This document shows positions 24,001 to 37,000 of a stretch of DNA of 64,000 nt, in pieces (within the stretch, counting starts at the first letter, position 1; every line of letters starts with the position of its first letter). A program made the translations under genes and the position numbers. The notes beneath the pieces are model-generated. The model worked only from the letters and a program-made list of their open reading frames with translations, did no database searches and was not told the DNA's origin. This DNA comes from Progne subis subis (Eukaryota; Chordata; Aves; Passeriformes; Hirundinidae): contig JAKJHU010000030.1 of assembly GCA_022316685.1 (NCBI GenBank), forward strand, positions 14,526,018 through 14,590,017. Direction: 5' to 3'.

Positions 24001-25399
24001 TCATTTCATCACCTGAACAGTGTGCTTGAAAAACACAAGCAGCTGAAGTGTTCTCGTATTTTCAGTTCTAGAGAACAGCACATCATCACCTTTTAGATGT
24101 AAGTACTTCTGCTTAATATGCACACATTACAGTATTTAGCTTAATTAATCAAATCATGACAACAGACTCAATTCTGAACTTCACACTGTTACTATCATCC
24201 ATAGCAAAATAAGAATCTAGGGATGCTTAGAACAAGAAAATCAATTTACTAGTGCAGGCGATAGCAATGCTAAGAGCATCTTCACCAAAATCAGTGCTCT
24301 GTGACACTGTGGCAAATACAGATGGATCCATCATCCTAAGTCTAGCACAGAACAAGGGAGAGTATGAATCATCCTCATTTGTGGATGCAGAACAGGATTA
24401 CAAAGTGACTTGTATCAGAAGCTTCAGACTGTAAATTGGAGTGTATCTCTCCAGCTCACTACCTGAACCACCAAGACCAATCTTCCTCCCTGGTAAGCTA
24501 CACAGCAATACATAAACACAGAAAGAATCTTATGTTGCAGTGCAAACAAGATGCTCCCCTAAAAATGAAAGACTCTCAGTTTTCCTAGTGCAACCATTGG
24601 ATGATAGCAGATAATTTCTTATTAAGTCACTGGAACACCCCATCACTGAGCAGTGTTGAGAGAGGAGCTGTCACCAAGACTGACAGGAATGGCAGATGAA
24701 GCATTTGATTTCATATTCTTGGCTCTTCTGCTGACTCTTTATGCAGGTGGAGTAAAATCAAAAGGCACACACTTGCCACACTCTTCTATTTAGTATGGAG
24801 CCAGCCTTTCCAGTACAAGGAGCACAGCTAATTCAGTGTTTTATGTACCAAGTCTGTGATTTTCTTTGATGCCACCATGGTAACAAACAGGAAAAGTGCA
24901 GTCAGATGAATGCTGAGGGCTGAAAGAGTCAGAGGATGCCCAATGTGTCCATCTCTAAATCAGTTATGGTAAGAGCCTCAGAATGAATTCTGGCAGCAGT
25001 GCACATCAGTCTGGACAGAGAGGGTATTGCAGAATTCCAAGCTTACCTCTGGAAAAGTAAGTGATCTGTATCAATCCCACAAAGTTTGATGGTAAGTAGA
25101 AAGATGCTTTCTCCCAGATGACAAAGGATTAATAATCAAGTATATAAATAACAGCTGTAAAATGGTAATAGCCCAGGCAGGACACAGTCTGTCAAAACTC
25201 ATGGTGTAAACAAAGAAAATGCCTTCATGATTTTGCAACTGATCAGAGAAGACAAGACTCCCACCCCAAAGCAGGTCATTTTTGTGAGTACTTTTATCAA
25301 CAGCAGGAGAAGGTGTCACAGTGCAGCTGTCAGACAATACCTACAGACCTGCAGATCAAAGGGCTTGTCTTAAGCTGAAATATGATTTAGCAAAACAAA

Positions 25400-27875
25400 G
25401 ACAGTAACAGATTAAAATTTTAATTTAAAACTTTGCCAACAAAAATTGATTACAAAAAGGGAAATTATCTGTACAAAATAAGAAAGGAGGTACTCATTTT
25501 AACAAGAGACTGCCATTATCAATGTATGTGGGAGGACAAACAGCAGTTCAGGTCAAACGGAGAAACAAACAAACTGAGCTTGTAATAAGGAATTCTGAAG
25601 TGAAATTTCCATAAACAAAGCAAATTGACCTGAAGCAGCTCAGAAGCTAATCAAGGTTTCTAAGAAGTCTATTTTCCTCACAAACCATTTCCTGTTAATT
25701 TAGAGAAGGAGGACATACTAGAAAGCAAGACCCCATGCAGTGCAGTGGGCCAGTACAATGCCTTTTGCTGTGCTTTCTCTCACTCAAGCCTTCCTTTGGG
25801 CCTTCTGTACAGAGATATTCTGCAGTTTGAGTGCGCCACTGAGTCACAAACTATTGCATCTTCACTTAAAAGTTGGGTCCTGACTCAAAAAGAAGACAAA
25901 TGCTTTGGAGACTGTGATATTCCTATGACTAAAAAGACTCCTATCAAAACGCTGATTCTCTGACTATTCAAGTCCACATCAAATAACAGCTGTCGGTCAA
26001 CGATAAATCTGTATTTACAACACTGCACTCCTCTGTTATACCTACCCTTTTACACAAAGAGACAAGAACATCTTTAAAACTCATCACCAAATAGACAAAA
26101 ATGGCAGCTAATTTCTAAACTCCAAGTTCCTGTAAAACTTAAGCACACAGTATGATCATTACCAGTTTTCTACATTTCTCCATGAGCCAAATCAACATAA
26201 CTGAGTTGCAGTGAATACACAGAACATGCATTTTTTTAAAATTTCCAGTCTAACTGCTTATTTTCCACTCAGTTTTGCATCAGTTAGTATTTACAAGTTT
26301 TTATACTTTCAGAACCCAAGTTTAGTGAAGAAACAAAATAGTAATCAAAATGTATCAGCCCAGATTCACTTCACCTACTTAGAGTTACCTGAGATACCTA
26401 AGTTGGGGCAGAACAGCTTTCTGTGCCCCACCTACCCAGTAAAACAAGAGAGATGCTAAAGGTCAATTCAGTCAGACTTGAAACTTATCCTAGTGACAAT
26501 GCTCTTCCTCCTCCAACTACAAAACAGAAAGTGAGCAACTACATTCTGACTTAAAAGTCTTAGTTAAGCTTAGAGTAATTCTGTTCCTAGCTGAAGTGTT
26601 GGATTTATGTAAACCTAAGCCTTACTTGCTCACTAGCAGCTCCCAGCTAGGGAGGTCAGGGACAGCTGTCTTGTAAGAATGCTGTGAGACATGCACGAGT
26701 CCTCCTTACAGCTGGGAAAACTGAGATAAGTAAGAAGTCTGCTCAAGAGCATGCAGTGAGTCAGTAACAAGCTGGCATTACATCTTCCTGGATCTTAGCC
26801 ACGTGCTCTGCCCATGGGAATCCAATGCAAGGAAAACTACTGTACAGAATCATTCCCTTTACCATGTCAAAAATTTTTACAAAAAAAAAGTAGATAATAA
26901 TAAACAGTGTATGCAACTTCGTATTTGACAATGAAAGACTCCTGCAGTAACCTGTTATACTGTATCTTCACCCTGCAAAAGATTATTTCCAGCTTTGATT
27001 CTTAGATGTCTTAAAGCTTTTAAGATAAAGTTGAAGCTTTAGTTAAACAATGCTGCAGTCAGTACCCTTAACGACGACAGTGTTACATTTTCTAGTTTAA
27101 GCAGTATTTATGCTACCCAATTTGGCAATCAAAAGAGAAACCTTGAAGCCAAGAATTCACAAATCTGCAGGGGGAAAAAACATGCCAGACTTCAGTTTCA
27201 CTGGAACAAGCTTTCAGAGATTTCAAATCTGTAAGTATCTGTTATTGCCATTTCAAACAAAAGCCCTCTAATCCTTAGCCCTGCCCAGTCCATGATGTAG
27301 CAGGTAGGATAAATGCTGCATGGCAAGAAACAACTGCTCAAAACACAGCTTAATAACAGAAATCAAACATTTGCAATTTGCTTTATGAATGCAGCAGAGA
27401 GATATCACTTAAATAATGTTTCCAAAGACCCTGCGTCTTAAGCACAGCTATGGAAAAAGTCAGCTTCCTAAACTTGGGGGCTTGTTTGAGACATCTGCCT
27501 CACACTAGATTCTTCTTTACTGTGGTCAAAAAAGCTTTTAACACACCAGGCAAGACTGAATACCACTAGCTTGTTCCACCACATCATGGAACAGGACACC
27601 CAATGGATCCTGTTGAGACAGACAATACTGTATAAAGAAGGCTTGTTTTTAATGGCAGAATCACACTGGACACTACTGGCTAACCTGGAGCAAGATCTAC
27701 ATTTTTTCCTTCTGGAGTTTTTAATTTGCTCTTGAACCAGAAACATTCTTTCTAATCAGTTAATTCCATGAGTACTACAGAGAGCTCAGTTCTTAAGCAT
27801 GCTCTGCACCAGGAGCGATCGGTTCTACGTCCAATTGAAACCGAAGAGTTGCTGTTTTCCAAGGGCAGGAATTCT
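25400..27875 (-). other. DERL1: Likely DERL1 3' UTR
   Basis: The region follows the DERL1 stop on the minus strand, is AT-rich and has no credible coding frame. ATTAAA motifs on the minus strand are at 27719-27724 and 25418-25423. The distal one has T/GT-rich sequence on its downstream side and would give a 3' UTR of roughly 2.4 kb, similar to mammalian DERL1 as I recall it. No AATAAA on the minus strand was noticed in between. The end point is an estimate. Confidence 0.35.
25418..25423 (-). terminator. DERL1: Candidate DERL1 polyadenylation signal (ATTAAA)
   Basis: The plus strand reads TTTAAT, so the minus strand has ATTAAA, followed downstream by CTGTTACTGTCTTTGTTTTG (T/GT-rich). A fair but unproven signal. 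Confidence 0.3.
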
Positions 27876-28014
27876 TCACTGGTCCCCTAGCCGGAAACCT
27901 TGGCCCCAGTTGTGTCTTCCACCACCCTGCTGATCTTCTGCAGCCCTCCTCATGCTGGCAGGAGGGACACCGAAGCCCGACACTCCTCCTCTCCTATTTG
28001 GCAGCCAGCGGTAA
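27876..28014 (-). CDS. DERL1: DERL1 coding exon 8 (residues 206-251 and stop)
   Basis: 139 nt encoding YRWLPNRRGGVSGFG through the C-terminal WGQGFRLGDQ and a TGA at 27878-27876. The cytosolic tail is rich in glycine and arginine and ends in the SHP-type p97-binding box. Acceptor CCTAG. Confidence 0.95.
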
Positions 28015-31000
28015 CTAGGACAAACCAGAGGAGGAGTTAGAGAAACAGCCTGTACCTTGTGGGTAAATGCCAAGGCTGTGCTTTCTACTTGTCCACACAC
28101 CTCCTCTTAGCTGATACACTCTGTAATAAAACTGGCTTTTCCCAGCAGAACTTAAGCCCTCAGCACATTTAAAAATGGAAATACTGAGAAACTTCAATTT
28201 CTGGAATGTGTGTGGTACCAAGAGGATTGCACAGAACCAACAAGATTGAGGGCAGTTTCAGAGCTGTTACCACCTTGAAAGACATTTTCAAAAACAACCT
28301 TGTCTTCTAATCTTTATGGAAAATTAGGTCTACCAGATGGGCTTGCAAGCACAGAATTAGAATATAAAGCTTCCCTATTCATTGAAACTTGTACAGAAAG
28401 TATAACTGTAATTCAACACTTTATGCTATGAAAAGGGTTAACTGAGTTACTAACTAAAGTTTGATAGAGGAGGAATATCTGCAGCCCAAAAGGTTGTGGA
28501 CAAGGGCAACTGAACTACAAACTTGGCTTCTGGTCATAGTATTTCAATGCCAAAACAACAAACGTATCTCAAGAAAAAGCACTCCAAAAACCAAGACTTG
28601 CAGTCGCAGTGAGGGTGATTGGTACAGATTGTGAAACAGAATCATTTATAGCCCTGAACAAGTCTAAAACTGACTATTATTGTTAAACATTACTGAACTG
28701 GTAGCTCCTATAACTATACATGGGGATACAGAGAACAGATCACTTACAGGATAAAACTTCTTTTATATAACATCTGATAATTGTCAGGGAGCTCTCTTTA
28801 CTGCAGGCTCAATTCAACAGAAGAACTATGACATTTACTCTCACTCTTAAGAGTGGGTAAAGATATAAGCCATCCCAAGGGGCAACAAAGAACTCTCACA
28901 TGGGCCAGTTTACAAGTAACTCAACCTTTTTTATGGCTCACCAGCTCAGTCAATATCAGAGTCTGAAGAAAGTTAATTTAGCAAAGTATTTTACACTTTA
29001 TGATCCCACCAAATGCATGTCTGATGAACCATACAAAAAATTGGATCAAACAAACAGTGAAATAAAGAATCAAGTCAGCTTACAGGAACTGAGGTGTGGA
29101 CAGAAAATTCCTTCCTCCCAAATCCATTGGATATTTAAACATTAAGAAGAAATACAGGTGTCCAACCAGATTTCCTATCAGCTCATTGATGACTCTGTAA
29201 AGCAAAAGAAAAAGAACAGTTTCACATGCTGTCTTCTCTAAAAATAAACGAGTGACAATCTTCTGTTCACCTGCCACCAGGCTTGGCCAGGGTCGTGACA
29301 CGGAAAATTTCCCTTCCCTCAGAATTTTTCAGCCACTTCTTTAGAAGGGCCAACCTCCAACACATCAATAGTCTGTTCCACCCTCCCTTCCCAGCCTTCT
29401 CTACACTCTGTATTGAAAACACAATTAAATACTTGTTTACATTGGGGAATTAGACCGTATAGTGATTAGTGACCAAAATAATCATCTGCAGAGCTAGAGA
29501 AGTTACTGCTGCTTTCACTGGACAAGCTGTCTCCTGCTGTACTGAACCGTTTTGTTCCCAGTTTTGTTAAAGCACTGCCGACTGGAGGCCCTTGAGTATC
29601 TTCTGTCATGCATAGAAACAGCAGGTATCCAACAGCAAGCAGTTTTCACAAGTGACAGATGAGTCAGTAGGAGGCACAACCAGAAAAGGGAATTTGGTTT
29701 TGCTGTACTATCTCCTCCCTTTATAATTCAACCACAAACTTGTTATTGTCACTAATTACGTTACAGCGGCACCAAGAGGCCCCAGTCACTGCAGGGCCCC
29801 AACAAAGGAGTGCACACTGTGCACAGAGGGGATTTCTGCATCACAAGGTTTAGTCAAAAAAAAACCAAGAGAGACCAAAAAATTCATCAAGAGTTAGTAC
29901 GGCATGCTGAGGGCTTATTGCCATTTTCCCTGGTTTAACAAACGGAAAAAAAAAAAAAAATAAAAAGAGATCAGGTCTGTGAGAGAAAGAAGTAAGAGCA
30001 CTATCAGAGTCAAGCTAAATTTGTTTCTAAAACCAGTAATAATGGCTGGTTCCAAGGGATGATATCCTTCTTTAGTGTGTGTCACTTTCTCAGTATGGAG
30101 AAGGCCTAATGCATAAAGTTACTAGAAAATACATGAAAATCTCATTACTCTCCCCTCACCCACCTTCTATTCCCTAGTTCTCACATGCACACCTTCTCTT
30201 TGCTTTTATGTTACATCACCATCTGACACTGAGCATTATCAGTCAGATTATACAGTTTCAAGCTTCTTATTATAATATCACTCCTAAATTCAGCAGCAAG
30301 TTAAATAGCTGTAAAAGCTTTTATAGCTTCAAACTGGCCATAGTAAGTAAATACATACGATCCACCAATGATGTAGTTGAATCCCAGAATAACCCATGGA
30401 AGGTAACAGGCCTGAAAAAGAATGCAGTGGAGAGAGTAAGTACAAGTAAAGGATGTAAACCTGCTCTCAACTTCCCACTGCACTAATAAGCATGATTCAT
30501 AATCTTTAGGCACTACACAGATCCTGATCTATTAACTTAACCAGATTCAACCTAAAAAGGTTACTCCAAACTGAGCAATTGCTACCATTTTTAGACAAAA
30601 CATACTCATTCAAACATCATAAATGAACGTGCCTTTTGCACCCTATGTTCCACAGCAAGTTGGCATCTGAACAAAGTCCTAAAGTTTTTGACTTGGAAAA
30701 AGTCTAGAAATGATCAAAAGACTCTTCTCTACAAGATCTGACAGAAACAGCCAAGGTCACACAGAAAAAAAACCAATTTGAAATACCAACATTTTGTCAC
30801 TACATTCAGCTTTTATCCAGGCTAATGTTTATCAGGATTTTTTTCCTTTTCTTCAGAATGATCAATTGTCAGGACTTCTTTTCAGCAGAGACACATTGAG
30901 TGATACCACATGGAAGACTATGAACTTTTTGCTGCATGAGTATTCTGGGTGAGAGTACAGGACACTTTTAATAAGAGAAAATATTTGTCTTTTGCCCCTC

Positions 31001-34000
31001 ATCCACTACACATGCACCTTACAGGCAGAAATCTTTCCAATATACTCTCTGACATACCTTAAATCTCGTTCCAAACCAAAATGATACAATCATGTCTCTG
31101 TTCAGCTGGGCCCATACATAAAGTACGGACATGATCAGTGGAATCATCAGCAACTGCAATGTTTAAAAAAAGAAAAAGTTACCATTACTTTCACAGAAGC
31201 ACAAGAAACTCAAACAGGCAGGAGGAGCTGTGTTTCAGAAGTGGTTTGTAAGCATGGTACATCACTAAAGTCTTTACAGATTGCCCCAGTATGTGCCCTG
31301 GATCTGTTCAAAAACTATTGAGAAAGTTAAGGAGGAGAACCTACTTGGTCATTCTCCTTTGCATGACCATGCCAAAGCAAAGGGCTCCAAGCTGTGCCAA
31401 GGGAAAGAGCAGCTGCAGGGCGCTCCTCTGCTCATACCTACACCTACAGCAGTGAGCCCTGTATCTGTGCCACAACCATTTCAGGGCACTAACCCCAGCA
31501 CTCTCATCTGGCTAATATGTCAGATAAAGTGTTTTCCATCCAACTGCCACCTATGTCCCCATCTTCCTGACAGCACCACAGGGGGAAGGTACTCCAGTCA
31601 ATCCCTATTTCAGGGTAACACAGCCACCCTTGGCAGAGCTTGGAGTTAAACCTGTGCTCCACACCAGGAGCTGAGGCTGTTTCAAACACTTCTTTACATT
31701 GACTCTGTATTAACTGATTGGACTATTCCTAGTGAAATCAACATAAAGCACTGCTTTAGCTATCTGCTGACTTCTGAACTGAAGGCAGGCTGCACCAGCA
31801 ACTTTTCCATGAACTGGTTGAATGTAGTAACCAACTCCTGTGTTTGGAAAGGAGGTTAAAACTCACCCCTCCAGGGGTGCTGCTATTTAACAGATTCTAC
31901 ATTAAAGCTGACATCCTGACATCAGTCCAGCCTTTCACAAGCCCCACAGTGCACTCTGACTCCCTATGCAAGAACCTGAGGGTCTTTATTAAAACCCTTT
32001 TTATCTGACTGAAAAAAAAAAAAAGCAATATCTAATATCTGAATGCATTTGACTTAGGAATAGAGGCCTAGGTATCCTACTCTTCTGAATTGCAACAAAG
32101 GCCACTCAAGACAAGTAAAAAAACCTTTATTTTTAGGAAAAAGCACACTTTCACATCAAAAACCGGATTCTTCTTTAACCAATACTTTGTATGCAGATAA
32201 AAAAAAAAAAAGTACCTCTTTAAAAATATACAAATCAACACAAACAGTCTAAAATTTGTATAATGTGTGGGTAACTCCAGTATGCTTTTCAAAAATTTGT
32301 GGTATCTTCCCCACAGAAAAGTTAAAGTATAAAGTTATGGACAGCCCTTAACACAATTCACCCAGGACCAGAGATGCATGATCACTGGTTTTGTCGACCA
32401 GAGAGTCAGAAGCATGATCTAATAAATGCTAAGATAATTCTGTATGAAATTCTACAGATATTGGTGCAGTCCTTGGCTGATGGAGACAGATGAAGATGAC
32501 AATGGCAGAGGCAGACTGAAGACATGCAGTTATCTGACACTCAGCTGTGCCCAAAACACACTTCCCAATTTTCACCCTTAGTATTTGGGGAGATAAGAAT
32601 TATTTCACAGAAACCAGTTCTTAAGACCACTATCTTAATCATTCCTGTGAGGATTTGTACTTCACAGTTTTGGTATCAATCTGAAGCTGTATTTTTCACC
32701 AAAAAAATATTGGCAAGTAAAAGGCATACTGGACTAATTTTGAGAAGATTATTAAACTCAAGAATAATTTTTAAATACAAAAATAAGAAAGTAGATCTGC
32801 ATTCTTTAAAATAGTGCATAGGTGACATCTTGTGTCCATTTTAGTAAAAGTCTGAACATTTCCTGACTGCACAAAGACACAATTTTTACTTCTTGTGTCT
32901 CTAACTAGGATAGATGTGGCAGTCAGATCCAAACTTATGCCTTCAGCTGAGGCTAACCCAATCTGAAAAATTAACAATACACACACAGCAGTCCATTCTG
33001 AAATAATCTGAACACCTTAGCTTAACTATACTCTGCAGTTAAGTCAATAATGCTCTCTATAAAGTCATTAAGTACTCATAAAGTTTTGTAAAATTATCAT
33101 CTGAGAAACTGCACCACACTTACCTGCATGTCCATTACCAAACCAGTTATCTGTCATCGCACCATGAAGGAAAATGCAGATAAACCTGACAGACTACAAC
33201 AATAAAAAGCTGCAGACACAGTGAACACACATGCAAAGATGTTTGATATTCAAAACTAATATCACACTGCTTTAGGTTAAAATTTCCAGTGATCCAGAGA
33301 TGTACAAACTTTGTTTCAACAACTGCTTTTTGGCAGCCTTTCAGGTTCCCACTTCAAGTCATTACCCCAAGGCCTGATGGGTGCACTGGTTTTTCCTCCC
33401 TGATGAAACTAGCTAGCTACAGATTCAATCAGTCCTTGCATTAATGGCACATTAAAGTTTAACAGATGGATTCTTTCATTAGTTTAAAACTGACATTTTG
33501 GTTTTCTAACTAAAGAAATACCAGATCATTAAAAAATACCAATATACTGCCAGTGAGCCATAGAAAATAAGCAATTTCTTAAAGTGCATCAATGCAGGAT
33601 TTTAATACTCTTCTTCCACCTTGGAGCTCAAAGAGCCTCTTATAGTAACTGCTGAGTAGAGATGATCACTGAATGATTTTTGATGCGATCAGGATGCTTT
33701 TAACAGTTCAAAAATATATATAAAATGACAACCAGCATTTTCCCAGATCACACATCCAGGTTGGTCCTTACATAGCACAGGGAACAAGCAACTAGCTTTT
33801 AAATGACGAGTCTGAAAGTTATGTCACAATTAGATTAATTAAATGCTCACAGCCTGCAATCATAAAGAAAACCTTCATCTTCAAAACAACGTAACTAAAT
33901 GCACCTTGTTACAGTGTGGCTCGACAGGACCAGCAGGACAAACAATTCCCTCCACATAGTGGAATGCAGCTAGAGATAATGGATTGATAAAGCATTTCTA

Positions 34001-37000
34001 CACACCAGCTCTCCCGGCTGTATCTGGTTCACAGCAATGTCACCGCTCCCTTTTTTCCACCTGCTCTGCCACTGCAAATTGCTACAAGGAGGCAGCAACA
34101 GCACACACAGAATGGGAGCATCTCCAAGGATGAAAGTTCCACACCTCTCTTGCCAATCATGCCAGTGCTTCACTGCCCTTACCGTAAATGGAATTTCTTA
34201 CATTTAAAGGGAATTTCCTGTGCTTTGTTTTGTGGAACTGACTCCAGACCTCTCAGCAAAGAAAAGACATGGACTTGATGGAGTGGGACCAGAGGAAGCC
34301 CACACAAATTACTGGAGGAATGGAACACCTCTCTTTTAGAGAAAGGCTGAGAGAGTGGCAGGGACAAACTTTACAGCAGGGCTTTTTACAATAGGACAAG
34401 TGGTAATGGTTTAAACTAAAAAAGGTTGATTCAGACTAGGCACAAAGAAATTTTCTACTATGAGGGTGGTCAAACACTGGCACAAGTTACTCAGAGAGAT
34501 GGTGGATGCTCCACCCCTAGAAACATTCAAGGTCAGCTTGAATGGGGCTCTGAGCAACCTGATTTAGTGGAAGGCTCATTGCAGAGGGTTGAAAACCTTT
34601 CAAGGTCCCTTCCAATTCAAACTACTGTATGATTCTATGACAATACCACAGGCTGCACAATCCCAGCTTCTCATGTGACAGATGCTTCAACCCTTTAATC
34701 ATCTTCACGACCCTTCACTGGACTCACTCCAGTATGTCCATGTCTCCCTGGTACTTGGGAACCCAGAGCTGGGTGTAGCCCCCAAACATCTCTCAAAGGC
34801 TGAGCAGAGAGAAGCAATCACCTGCCTCAACCTGCAGGCAATCCTCTGCCTAGGGCAGCCCAGGGGGCTGGTGGCCACTTTGGCCATAATGGCACGTTGC
34901 TGGTTTGTGGTCATCTTTGTGTCCAGCTGGACACCCAAGGCCTTTTCTGGAAGATGCTTTGCTTTGTCAGTCCCTGATCTGTCCTGGTGCCTGAGGCTGT
35001 TTCTTGCCAAGAGAGGACTCTGCACTACCCTTTACTGTGCTTCATTCCTGGCCAGCCCATTTATCCAGCCTCGAAAGATCCCTCTGAATGGTGCCACAAC
35101 CACCTGGTTTATCAACTCATCCCAGTTTTGTATTCAAGATCTAAAAGGAAATTCAGGTGGTACAGTACAGCTCACAGAAATGTTTCTCAGCATTCCCAAA
35201 CCAACAAGCCCAGCTTCTTCAGGAAGTTGTCTCCGTGAAGATATCACAACACTGCTTTCACAGACTCAGATGACTTGCACCCAGCAGCTAAAGGAACTCT
35301 CCATAAATTTCAGGCAACAGCAGTGATCAGTCCTTTCTGCACGTGGCAGCTCAAAAACAGTAAATTCAGTGCTAGCCCACACAAGAGCAGCTCAGCCAAG
35401 GAACCCAGGCAGCACCAAGGACACTCACCCAGCCGGGGCTCAGCTCTGAGTACGCACTCCTGTGAGCACATTATTAAGTGATCTCCCCTCAAGCCACTCA
35501 CTACCTTTTCAAGAAGGTTACACACTTACAAACTCAGCCAGTAACATTTGTTACATTTTAAAACTGTTCCTGGATAAAACCTAGTCTTTGAACATATTTC
35601 AGGCAGAAACAGGGGAACCAAAATATTTCTCAAAGTTTGATGATGAGAAGGATACAACAATGCAGATCCAGTTAAACAGGAGCATGAACATGTAATCTGC
35701 TGGCCTTCCATCAAAAGCTCCTGAAAATAAAAAGAATCATTATGAAAGGCACTGAAATTTTGATTAAAAATTAGAACAACTTTTATTTTTGAGAGTCTAA
35801 GAAAGCTCAGTTAATAACAGTTGCTTTGCATGCAGTCTGTGGTCTACGCATTTTTTTTTTTTTTTTTAATTTTAAAAAGTCTTAGATCAGAACAACCTAC
35901 AGACTGAAAAATAAGACATTCAGCCTACGACATTAGAAGCACAAGCAGTGCCTATAATTTTAAAAGAACACATTGACTCTGGAGGTAAGTAGTTTTAACT
36001 ACGTAAGACTTCAAAAATGGAGTTGGACCCCATCGTTCATACAAAACTGTGGGTTAGAAGCACAAAATAAGGAAACACACATGCACAGCAAAAGCAGAAA
36101 TACCAAGTTTAATGACTGAGTCATGTGAAAACCAGCCCTTACTTAGGCAAATTGCATCCTCTTTGCATCATCTCATCAGACTCAAGAGTGCAATGGTTTT
36201 TATACTCCAGAAAAAATCAGCACACATGACAAGGTGGGTACGCATGTGCAGCACATTCTGTTCCTTCTAAGCTGTACTGCTTCTCTAATTCACCTTTCCA
36301 AATATGTGTCAATTTTTTCAGGACAAGGGAAACAAAAATAACAGAGTAACATTCCCTGCAGGTTGTATTAAACAAAATGATCTTTTGATGCTCAGTTGAG
36401 TTTGAGATCTGACAGAGACAAGGACTGAAAAATAACCCCCTAGCACCTCCTTGCAACGATAAAAAGCTGAGGCTCTCGCTCTTGCTAACTGGGGCAAAAG
36501 GCTGATAGAGACCTCAGCATCTATCCAAGATTCCCATCAACTTTCATATAAACCCAGGCAGGAAAGGAAAGCCTGAGAATATTACTGAAAATGACCCAGA
36601 CCAGTGGGGGTGACACACAGTGACAGTGGGAATGACAGTGACACACACAGCACATCATGGACAACCTGAATCACACACTCCTAATTAAACATCAAAATGC
36701 CTAGAAAGAATGCCACTACTTAATGTGAGCACTGCTCAGCTTCATACAAGTATTCTTAAAGGAAGAAAGCCTACTTTTAAGCATTAGCTTTTTAGAATAG
36801 CCTGTGTAAAACAAAATTATTAAAATACCAATTTTATTGTTTAAATTCAGCAATGCAAATTGCATGGTAGGAAAAAAACACACTTTGAAAAATATATCAG
36901 GAAGTTTTAAAGTTGTAAAATTACAGAAACTGAAGCTTTTTTCCCCTACTGTTGCCATATAACAAATAAAAACAAATAAAGAGAAGAAGCTGACTAAGGC

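Larger units (their letters stand above)
17001..25399. other. Intergenic, no gene seen
   Basis: About 8.4 kb between the end of ZHX2 and the likely 3' end of DERL1. It holds simple repeats (a 12-nt tandem at 17771-17809 and T18 at 21031-21048) and a moderately GC-richer patch at about 22980-23200. The longest open frames (17001-17386 and 18413-18829) lack domain features or conserved start context. No tRNA, snoRNA or miRNA hairpin was recognised by eye. Confidence 0.55.
28015..33123 (-). other. DERL1: DERL1 introns 4-7, non-coding between exons
   Basis: Apart from exons 5, 6 and 7, this stretch holds AT-rich intron sequence with simple A-runs (for example near 29945-29960, 32010 and 32200). 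No other exon, RNA gene or clear retroposon was recognised. Confidence 0.6.
33151..35655 (-). other. DERL1: U12-type (minor spliceosome) intron 3 of DERL1
   Basis: The 5' splice site GTATCCTTC matches the U12 consensus (RTATCCTTT). The branch-site candidate TTTTCCTTCAT (minus strand, 33174-33164) matches the U12 branch consensus TTCCTTAAC at seven of nine positions. Its branch A lies 14 nt before the intron end, and there is no pyrimidine tract between it and the acceptor GACAG. These are hallmarks of a GT-AG U12 intron. Confidence 0.8.

Noticed and set aside
34682..35326. A 214-codon plus-strand open frame
   Set aside because: Most of it is antisense to a CR1 element. It is not a host gene.
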